Positions 5,455-10,620 of a DNA stretch of 15,078 nucleotides are shown here, piece by piece (positions within the stretch are counted from its first letter, which is position 1; each line of letters opens with the position of its first letter). The position numbers and the translations under genes were made by a program. The notes beneath the pieces are model-generated. The model was given only the letters and a program-made list of their open reading frames with translations, was not told where the DNA came from and ran no database searches. Origin of the DNA: Lactobacillus sp. GTDB taxonomy: Bacteria > Bacillota > Bacilli > Lactobacillales > Lactobacillaceae. The stretch is from contig DMZB01000139.1 of assembly GCA_003482405.1 (NCBI GenBank), positions 1-15,078 of the forward strand, read 5' to 3'.

Positions 5455-6318
5455 ATGATTAATTCAAAAGCTTTCAAAACCATTAGGAAAGCAAAAGGGT
5501 ATACACAGAAAAGTTTAGCTAAAGGTATTACAACACAAGGCACAATCAGCCGTATGGAGAAAAGTTCCGTCGAACCATCACGAAAGATTATGGACTCCTT
5601 GGCAGATCGACTTGAAGTTGACGTAAACGATCTAATTGTTCACGGACAGGCAGAGCAAGTCACACAGTCTCTTAAAAAGGCTGACAATCTTTACAAAAAT
5701 TACGAATATCAACAAGTACTTGACGAGCTAAACAAATATACACCAGTTGAATTTAGCAATATTAGTGCAGATGTGCACTATACGTTTTTGAAAACTGCCT
5801 CTCAAGTATGGTTAAATCACGATTTATCGGAGGGAATATTTGGTTTTAATACCATACTGCAAAAAAATGAGTTCTCTATCTACACAGTACTTGCAACGAT
5901 GGAATTAGCAGTTGTTTATACCTACCAAAAGAATAAGGCACGAGCTGAATATTATGTTGCTCAAGTTCCTGAACAATTAAACCGTCTTAGTGATGAAGCA
6001 AAACATTTAGACCCATTTTGGTACGCAATTATTGTCGAAAATTTAGCTAGATATTATCTACACTCTGCACGTTTAAAAGCATCACAGTTCTATGCTAAAA
6101 GCTTAATTGACTTCTTAAATGAGATTAACTCTTCATACAATTTAGAAAGCGCATACTTAACCCTTTCGAGTGCCACTTCAGAATTGGACGGCAATACGCA
6201 AGCGGTCAAACGACAGCTCATTACTGCATGGACATTGGCATTAAATGCGAATAATGAACCAGTTGCAAAAGAAGCTGCTAAACAAATGACTATTTTGCAT
6301 ATTTCAACGTTCGATTAA
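5455..6318 (+). CDS. RRNPP-type (PlcR/Rgg-like) transcriptional regulator, HTH plus helical repeats
   Basis: This encodes 287 aa, the size of PlcR and Rgg proteins (about 280-300 aa). Residues 6-60 form an XRE helix-turn-helix: FKTIRKAKGYTQKSLAKGI, then TISRMEKSSVEPSRKIM and LADRLEVDVNDLI. The rest (about 70-287) is all-helical and repeat-like, with tetratricopeptide-style segments (YKNYEYQQVLDELNKY; ENLARYYLHSARLKASQFYA). In the RRNPP family this domain binds a re-imported oligopeptide and changes the DNA affinity of the HTH. The frame begins at a GTG (5440), but ATG 5455 is preferred because GAAGGCG (5442-5448) then sits six bases upstream. The divergent 52-aa precursor is its likely ligand source. 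Likely targets are its own intergenic promoter, the SpoIIM segment and perhaps the ABC operon. The gene is AT-rich compared with tex. Confidence 0.85.
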   Translation: MINSKAFKTIRKAKGYTQKSLAKGITTQGTISRMEKSSVEPSRKIMDSLADRLEVDVNDLIVHGQAEQVTQSLKKADNLYKNYEYQQVLDELNKYTPVEFSNISADVHYTFLKTASQVWLNHDLSEGIFGFNTILQKNEFSIYTVLATMELAVVYTYQKNKARAEYYVAQVPEQLNRLSDEAKHLDPFWYAIIVENLARYYLHSARLKASQFYAKSLIDFLNEINSSYNLESAYLTLSSATSELDGNTQAVKRQLITAWTLALNANNEPVAKEAAKQMTILHISTFD

Positions 6319-6346
6319 TATTCATAGTCTCCACATAAATAATAAA

Positions 6347-6371
6347 AGCCCACCCATATAGCAGGTGGACT
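6347..6371 (-). terminator. terminator of the ABC exporter operon
   Basis: On the minus strand AGTCCACC (6371-6364) pairs with GGTGGGCT (6354-6347), including one G.U pair, around a 9-base loop. It is followed by TTTTATTATTT (complement of 6336-6346). Read on the plus strand the wobble becomes a C-A mismatch and no T-tract follows. It therefore serves the minus-strand operon, 116 bases after the permease stop. Confidence 0.65.
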
Positions 6372-6486
6372 CGTGTTTCAAGCGTTTCCGCGCTCAAATC
6401 GGTCTGAACACATTAATTAAATGTCGCAAATACTTTCTGCTCATTCTAGCTGGCATTTGACGACGTCTTTTTGAATTGATGAAAAT

Positions 6487-7968
6487 TCAAAATTTTATTT
6501 TTAATTGACCTAACATCACCAAAGATGCAAGGATTCCCAGTACGGTATAAATTATTGTCGCAAGCAACCGCCCAGTGCCAACAAGAGGTAAAACCGGTGC
6601 CCCATTCAGGTACAGATAGAAGAACACAATCATTATCATTTGGGTGGCTCTCGGATTGCCGGTAATTAAACCAATTGTCTGTGCAAGTAACACGATTTGA
6701 ACTGACCAAATAACCAGCAAAACTATTGGACCCAATGATATCTTTGTCAGAATTGGCAAAATCAAACTTATGGCTAGGATAATACCGGTCCGCCTTTCTC
6801 TAAATCGAGCCTTTAATTGTCCGCTTGGAATCGTCCGTAACAAGCCATCGACACCAGTCTGTTTTCCGACCGTACCAAGGTTTGAAAATAGTGGCATTGC
6901 CGTCAAAAATAGTAATGGCAGGTTTCTTTGAGTAGTCTGGGCAGCATCACCGCTCCAACTTACCAACCAGATCAGTAAAATCACAATCATCCAAATACCA
7001 TTTGTATTGCTTGTCAACAAACGGAATTGCGTATAACCAGGCATTTTTACCAGTTTGGAAAATCTTCTATTTACATAACCGAAATGAATTTGATTTGTTC
7101 TATAAAGCGGTCGCCTCTCAACGAGTAGCCCTGCAAAGACCACTAAAAGAAAGCTAACGGCAATCAGTACTGTCATGTTAAGAATATCCGTCATTGATAA
7201 ATGGATCGTTGGGAACACCAAATTGGTTTTCCCAGAATACTTATCGGAAGTACTTCCAATCACCCGTAATAGCCTTAATGACTGACCTGGCGTCTGCGCA
7301 ATGGCTACTTTAATATTGCTGACCAAATATTGACTACCTGAGAGGTTGAAAATACGCTGAAGGCGATTTGGCACAATCTGATAGCTAGTTCCGGACGCAT
7401 ATAAACCGGCTACAAAAATCAACAAGGCCGTTGTCCCAAACCAATTCTTCAAACCAGGCAACGTCTCTGTTAGTAATGTTAAGGCAGCCACAAAACAAAG
7501 CCCGGGAACAATAATTACAAACGGCATAACAAATTGCGTAATTTTCAAGCTTGAAATTCCGAATTTTAAAACAGAGCCAAGTAACGTAAACAGCATAACC
7601 GTCAGTAGAAAAATAAATAGGAATGCAAGATTACTGACAAATTTGCCGAACGCGTATTTCAGTCGATTTATCCTCGTGGTCATCATAAGGTTCATTACCC
7701 CATGTTCCCTATCCAAGGCGATGGCATCCCTCAGATAAGCAACACCGATTAAGGGCAGGAAAAAGCCCATGATAAAACTCACACTCACGGGTATCCAAGT
7801 CGCGTTGTTTGCCTGCACATATGTATTGGGGTTAATGATGAGTGGCCGCATCACGCCAGAATCTTTGGGAAACATGAACACAACTGCAAACGCAAGCGCT
7901 ACACAGATACCTAAAAAAGATGCCTGCCGTCTTTTTTCAAGAAATGTTGCTGCGATAATTCCTTTCAT
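6487..7968 (-). CDS. ABC-2 type exporter permease
   Basis: The 493-aa polytopic protein has roughly twelve hydrophobic segments, among them residues 16-34, 58-80, 112-132, 143-166, 175-192, 258-283 and a C-terminal cluster from about 390 onward (ILAISLILPILTKI; LLATIIYTVLGILASLVML). The N-terminal half has the ABC-2 layout, with a long extracytoplasmic loop after the first helix and an amphipathic stretch REHGVMNLMMTTRINRLKYA before the next helix. Its ATG overlaps the ATPase stop codon (ATGA), so the two are translationally coupled and form one transporter. The unusual length (about twice a 250-aa ABC-2 permease) suggests both transmembrane halves are fused in one chain. The substrate is unknown; lipids, peptides or antimicrobials are all possible. 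It converges on the RRNPP regulator gene. Confidence 0.8.
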   Translation of the reverse strand: MKGIIAATFLEKRRQASFLGICVALAFAVVFMFPKDSGVMRPLIINPNTYVQANNATWIPVSVSFIMGFFLPLIGVAYLRDAIALDREHGVMNLMMTTRINRLKYAFGKFVSNLAFLFIFLLTVMLFTLLGSVLKFGISSLKITQFVMPFVIIVPGLCFVAALTLLTETLPGLKNWFGTTALLIFVAGLYASGTSYQIVPNRLQRIFNLSGSQYLVSNIKVAIAQTPGQSLRLLRVIGSTSDKYSGKTNLVFPTIHLSMTDILNMTVLIAVSFLLVVFAGLLVERRPLYRTNQIHFGYVNRRFSKLVKMPGYTQFRLLTSNTNGIWMIVILLIWLVSWSGDAAQTTQRNLPLLFLTAMPLFSNLGTVGKQTGVDGLLRTIPSGQLKARFRERRTGIILAISLILPILTKISLGPIVLLVIWSVQIVLLAQTIGLITGNPRATQMIMIVFFYLYLNGAPVLPLVGTGRLLATIIYTVLGILASLVMLGQLKIKF

Positions 7969-8852
7969 AACTTGATTACCCCGTTCAAGACGCCAATATA
8001 AGCTTCTTCCAACGTTGGGGTGACGGCGTGCGCATTCTGTTCATCAATCCTGGCCGTAATTTGTCTAACTTTAATACTCTGTGCACCTTGAATTAAAGAA
8101 ATCAACGCACTCGACATTTGGTCTGACCGATTATTCGCAGTGTTCTCATGCTCTGATAGCGAATACTCCCAAACGTAACCGTCACTTTGCTTCAACAATT
8201 CGTTCGGTGACCCATGATACATAAACTGACCCTGATTTAAAATGAGTAAGTCATCCGCAATTGCCTCAATGTCTGAAACAATATGCGTAGAAATAATCAC
8301 TAATCGTTCGCTGGCCAATTCAGCGAACAAATTTCTTAATGTCACTCTTTCTTCAGGATCTAACCCTGTTGAGGGTTCATCGGCAATGATGACTTGTGGA
8401 TCACCCAAAAGTGTTGCCGCAATGCCGACACGTTGCTGCATCCCGCCTGAAAAATCTTTCAATTGCTTATTGCCAGTGTTTGCCAAATTCACTTGGTGCA
8501 ATAGCGCGTCACTCTGAATTCGCGCGTCCTTGTTTGATATTCCTTTGATGCTCGCAATGTAGGTAAGATATTCAGTTGCAGTTAAGTTTGGGTAAAAAGG
8601 AACCTGTTGTGGCAAATAACCGAGTAGCTTCCGCATGTTGTTTGGCTTTGAAATAATGCTGTCGCCATTTAAGCGAACATCCCCAGTGGTTGGTTTTGCC
8701 AACGTGGTTAATAATTTTATTAACGTTGACTTCCCGGCACCGTTTGGACCTAACAGGCCAATTAGGCCACCTGATGTGAGCCGTGCATTCAATTCTGAAA
8801 AGACTTGAGTTTGACCATATTTCATCCCTAAATTGGATAGCTCAATTTCCAT
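7965..8852 (-). CDS. ABC exporter ATP-binding subunit
   Basis: This encodes 295 aa with a complete nucleotide-binding domain: Walker A GPNGAGKST (35-43), Q-loop LPQQ (80-83), signature FSGGMQQR (134-141), Walker B VIIADEP (154-160) with catalytic Glu159, D-loop STGLD (161-165) and H-loop STH (His190). The last roughly 80 residues form an accessory C-terminal domain, ending TLEEAYIGVLNG, typical of CcmA/DrrA-type exporter ATPases. ATG 8852 is preferred because GGGGGA lies eight bases upstream and MEIELSNLGMKYG is the usual family start. An in-frame ATG at 8894, with its own AAGGGG, would add 14 residues and cannot be excluded. It is coupled by a 4-base overlap to the permease gene. The leader is long and structured. 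Confidence 0.9.
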   Translation of the reverse strand: MEIELSNLGMKYGQTQVFSELNARLTSGGLIGLLGPNGAGKSTLIKLLTTLAKPTTGDVRLNGDSIISKPNNMRKLLGYLPQQVPFYPNLTATEYLTYIASIKGISNKDARIQSDALLHQVNLANTGNKQLKDFSGGMQQRVGIAATLLGDPQVIIADEPSTGLDPEERVTLRNLFAELASERLVIISTHIVSDIEAIADDLLILNQGQFMYHGSPNELLKQSDGYVWEYSLSEHENTANNRSDQMSSALISLIQGAQSIKVRQITARIDEQNAHAVTPTLEEAYIGVLNGVIKL

Positions 8853-8912
8853 ACTTGCGTTCCCCCAAAAAGATGACAAAGTTAACGCATTCAACCCCTT
8901 GTAAACTCGACA

Positions 8913-8972
8913 TCGACTAGAAACGGCTATCGTGTAGGTAGATTTTCCTGTGCGGTAGTCGTTTCTGGTTGG
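8913..8972 (+). other. 26-bp hairpin with G.U pairs only on the plus strand
   Basis: Bases 8913-8938 pair with 8947-8972 without a single unpaired or forbidden position, around the 8-base loop TAGATTTT. Eight of the 26 pairs are G.U when read as plus-strand RNA (8913, 8915, 8918, 8926, 8930, 8933, 8934, 8935 with their partners). On the minus strand all eight become A-C mismatches. This asymmetry points to a selected plus-strand RNA fold, although the neighbouring exporter operon runs on the minus strand. GTGTTTTTC follows shortly after (8977-8985), so a terminator-like role is possible. No known RNA family is recognised. Confidence 0.6.
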
Positions 8973-9004
8973 ACATGTGTTTTTCTGAGACTATGAATGT
9001 GCAT
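8927..9004 (-). CDS. candidate 25-codon leader peptide of the ABC operon
   Basis: ATG 9004 is preceded at eight bases by AAAGG. The frame encodes 25 hydrophilic residues, starting MHIHSLRKTHVQ and ending QENLPTR, and stops 74 bases before the ATPase start. The 3' half of the ORF lies in the 8913-8972 hairpin. A short well-initiated ORF in the leader of an exporter operon recalls attenuation leaders of antibiotic-responsive transporters, but no such system is identified here. Confidence 0.35.
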   Translation of the reverse strand: MHIHSLRKTHVQPETTTAQENLPTR

Positions 9005-9089
9005 ACAATAACCTTTCACCTAAGTGATCAGCTGCTGCTAAAGAAAAAAAGGCAACTAATCATTAACTGAAAATCTAAACTGGCGAGGC

Positions 9090-9123
9090 GTGAAACATAT
9101 TCTTAAGTTACTGTGTGTTTCAC
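9090..9123. promoter_or_regulatory. inverted-repeat operator candidate upstream of the ABC operon
   Basis: GTGAAACA (9090-9097) and TGTTTCAC (9116-9123) are perfect 8-bp arms separated by 18 bases, with CTTAAG (9102-9107) near the centre. The site begins at the proposed minus-strand -10 and covers the predicted transcription start of the exporter operon, a typical repressor position. The cognate regulator is unknown. Confidence 0.5.
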
Positions 9124-9152
9124 TTATAGTACATTTAGCATACCATTTTCTA
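9123..9152 (-). promoter_or_regulatory. possible promoter of the ABC operon
   Basis: On the minus strand, TAGAAA (9147-9152) and TATAAG (9123-9128) are 18 bases apart. Transcription would start inside the inverted repeat at 9090-9123 and run through a leader of about 260 bases to the ATPase gene. The -35 is weak. Confidence 0.35.
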
Positions 9153-9175
9153 GTATCTGATTTAACACAAAATAA

Positions 9176-9204
9176 TTGAATTTTGGTAGCAAACTTGCTA
9201 TCAT
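9176..9204 (+). promoter_or_regulatory. higBA promoter with overlapping antitoxin operator
   Basis: TTGAAT (9176-9181) and TATCAT (9199-9204) are 17 bases apart, with a TGC extended -10. The palindrome TAGCAA-AC-TTGCTA (9187-9200) sits in the spacer and overlaps the first bases of the -10, the expected place for autorepression by HigA. Transcription should start at about 9211, the first base of the toxin start codon, so the mRNA may be leaderless. Confidence 0.65.
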
Positions 9205-9210
9205 TCATGT

Positions 9211-9552
9211 ATGCCTAACAACATTATTTTTATCCCAAGCGAAGAGTTCGAAATTTTTTATGATCGGCTAGAGACCAAGGATCGTCAACACTTGCAAGCC
9301 GTTATCACCAATATCACAAAATTTGGTTTACAAACAGCAATTCGTCTGAAATGGGTTAAAAAAATCGAAAGGAATCTTTACGAAATCAGATCACGTTCAG
9401 GCTCAAATATTCAACGTGCCATTTATTTTAAAGTTGAGAATAACAACTATTACATCACGCATGGCTTTACTAAAAAAACACAGAAGACACCAAAACGAGA
9501 AATTAATCACGCTAAAGAAATTCGCGCTCATTTTATGAAAGGTCGTGAATAA
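9211..9552 (+). CDS. higB: HigB/RelE-type toxin (phage Gp49-like)
   Basis: This encodes 113 aa, normal for the Gp49-like HigB group of RelE-superfamily toxins. The conserved core is visible: LKWVKKIERNLYEIRSR (about residues 46-62), IQRAIYFKVENNNYYITHGF (67-86), then the basic KKTQKTPKREINHAKEIR helix near the C-terminus. Family members are ribosome-dependent mRNA endonucleases neutralised by the antitoxin encoded next to them. The start ATG 9211 has no Shine-Dalgarno sequence; the predicted transcription start falls on it. The gene is followed after 2 bases by the antitoxin gene, the toxin-first order typical of higBA. Confidence 0.88.
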   Translation: MPNNIIFIPSEEFEIFYDRLETKDRQHLQAVITNITKFGLQTAIRLKWVKKIERNLYEIRSRSGSNIQRAIYFKVENNNYYITHGFTKKTQKTPKREINHAKEIRAHFMKGRE

Positions 9553-9554
9553 TC

Positions 9555-9827
9555 ATGCGAACAATGAACGATATCTTACAAGAAGAACTAAAGGACCCAG
9601 AGTTTAAGCAAGGTTACGAGTACTATCTAAGAGCCGGTGAAGCAGCTGTAGCAGTTTATCAATTACGTAGGAGTTTGGGCTTATCGCAGGCCGAACTTGC
9701 CAAAAAATCTGGCAAAGCCAAGTCTACAATTGCTCGGATTGAAAACGGAAATTTAGCACCACGCTTAGATACTCTACAGGATATTGCTAAAGGCGTCGGC
9801 AAAGAAGCAAAGATTGTATTTATCTAA
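9555..9827 (+). CDS. higA: HigA-type antitoxin, XRE helix-turn-helix
   Basis: This encodes 90 aa. The N-terminal 30 residues (MNDILQEELKDPEFKQGYEY) are the usual toxin-binding leader. Residues about 32-82 form an XRE HTH: VYQLRRSLGLSQAELAKKSG, then STIARIENGNLAPRLDTL and IAKGVGKEAKIVFI. It binds HigB and should repress the shared promoter through the palindrome at 9187-9200. It begins 2 bases after the higB stop; AAAGG lies 12 bases before its ATG inside the end of higB. A strong terminator follows. Confidence 0.9.
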   Translation: MRTMNDILQEELKDPEFKQGYEYYLRAGEAAVAVYQLRRSLGLSQAELAKKSGKAKSTIARIENGNLAPRLDTLQDIAKGVGKEAKIVFI

Positions 9828-9878
9828 TTTCTTAACAAATGAATGCACTCAACTAACCACCTTTATATGAACCGTTTC

Positions 9879-9928
9879 AAAAGACAGATGATACACGCCC
9901 TGATCCAGAGTGTATCATCTGTCTTTTT
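9879..9928. terminator. bidirectional terminator between higA and the hicB-like gene
   Basis: An 18-bp perfect stem (9879-9896 with 9910-9927) encloses a 13-base loop. T runs (9924-9928) end the plus-strand hairpin and AAAA (9879-9882) would give a short U-run on the minus strand. It serves the converging higBA and hicB transcripts. Confidence 0.85.
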
Positions 9929-9937
9929 CAACCTTTA

Positions 9938-10333
9938 TCAGTCTTTCGCCAGTTCCCGTCGTAACCCTTCCGTCAGCACATGAGACAATACAATGTGGCG
10001 TTCACGGGCTTCGTCACGCAAACCTTCCGGAATTGTCACAGTAACTTTGACTTTCTTTGTTTGTTGTTCACGACTGCGATACTCGTTAAGATCCAGTGGC
10101 ACAATTACCAGTTGATCACCCGGATCAAGTTGAATCTCAGTAACGTCCGAGGCGGCAGGGTAATGTTTTTCGGAAAATAAGTAGCCGCCAATTACATCCT
10201 GTGCACTATGAAAAGCAGCAAGCATCGTCTCACCATATGTCACCGCACCTTGTAAATCCGGAACCTTAACGGTAAAGACGCCATCTTTCTGCAAATGGAA
10301 AATCGCCGGATAAAATACTTCATCTTTGGACAT
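9938..10333 (-). CDS. hicB: HicB-family antitoxin, apparently orphan
   Basis: This encodes 131 aa in two parts. Residues 8-85 match the HicB degenerate RNase H-like fold (YPAIFHLQKDGVFTVKVPDL, then the helix TMLAAFHSAQDVIGGYL and the strands QLVIVPLDL). Residues 94-131 form a ribbon-helix-helix/CopG-like DNA-binding domain (KVKVTVTIPEGLRDEARERH, then LSHVLTEGLRREL). HicB normally pairs with the small mRNA-cleaving toxin HicA, encoded just upstream. Here only a 22-codon ORF occupies that place. The start has GGAGG about ten bases upstream. The promoter region holds a palindrome that suits autoregulation by the RHH domain. Confidence 0.8.
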   Translation of the reverse strand: MSKDEVFYPAIFHLQKDGVFTVKVPDLQGAVTYGETMLAAFHSAQDVIGGYLFSEKHYPAASDVTEIQLDPGDQLVIVPLDLNEYRSREQQTKKVKVTVTIPEGLRDEARERHIVLSHVLTEGLRRELAKD

Positions 10334-10335
10334 TC

Positions 10336-10404
10336 TTACTTCCCTCCTTTTAGCACCTTAACCAACTGTCGACCAGTCTGCGGAAATTTTACATTTGAAT
10401 GCAT
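10336..10404 (-). pseudogene. possible hicA remnant (22 codons)
   Basis: ATG 10404 follows AAGGG at eight bases and lies directly downstream of a good promoter. The 22-aa product, starting HSNVKFPQTGRQLV after the Met and ending KVLKGGK, stops 2 bases before hicB. This is the hicA position and spacing. VKF-P-TGR recalls the segment following the catalytic GSH of many Firmicute HicA proteins, but the catalytic His region and the C-terminal helix are absent. It may be an internally deleted hicA, or simply a leader peptide. Confidence 0.35.
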
Positions 10405-10422
10405 AGGTTATTCCCTTTCTGA

Positions 10423-10452
10423 ATTATACGTGCTACACGTCCTTTTTTTCAA
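10423..10452 (-). promoter_or_regulatory. promoter of the hicB operon with palindromic operator
   Basis: On the minus strand, TTGAAA (10447-10452) and a perfect TATAAT (10423-10428) are 18 bases apart. ACGTG-CTA-CACGT (10428-10440) fills the spacer next to the -10. A second copy of its half, TACACGT, lies at 10460-10466, 26 bases away from the first (10434-10440). These are plausible HicB ribbon-helix-helix binding sites. Confidence 0.65.
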
Positions 10453-10567
10453 GGAGTATTACACGTATAGTGGTATAACTTCCCGTTTAAAATAACATAC
10501 GCAACTTGTGTGCCAATTTCATCAAACTATGCCAAAGGCTTTTAATTTTAAAATATCGAATCACCTA

Positions 10568-10611
10568 AATGGCCCGCTGAAATGCTCAAATTTGCATTTT
10601 AACGGGCCATT
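10568..10611 (-). terminator. terminator of the PTPS-related membrane protein gene
   Basis: AATGGCCCG (10568-10576) pairs with CGGGCCATT (10603-10611). The stem continues after one C-A mismatch for eight more pairs around an 8-base loop. It begins about ten bases after the stop codon of the minus-strand gene. The T-tract on that strand is short (ATTTAGG). Confidence 0.65.
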
Positions 10612-10620
10612 CTTAAAAAC

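Noticed and set aside
6376..6395. Sequence resembling a catabolite-responsive element (minus strand CGGAAACGCTTGAA)
   Set aside because: It has two mismatches to the core consensus and lies downstream of both converging genes, where a CcpA site would have no evident target.
6469..6492. TTTTGAATT/AATTCAAAA inverted repeat at the 3' end of the permease gene
   Set aside because: It is an A/T-dominated stem overlapping coding sequence. It could be a weak plus-strand terminator for the regulator gene, but it is too weak to assert.
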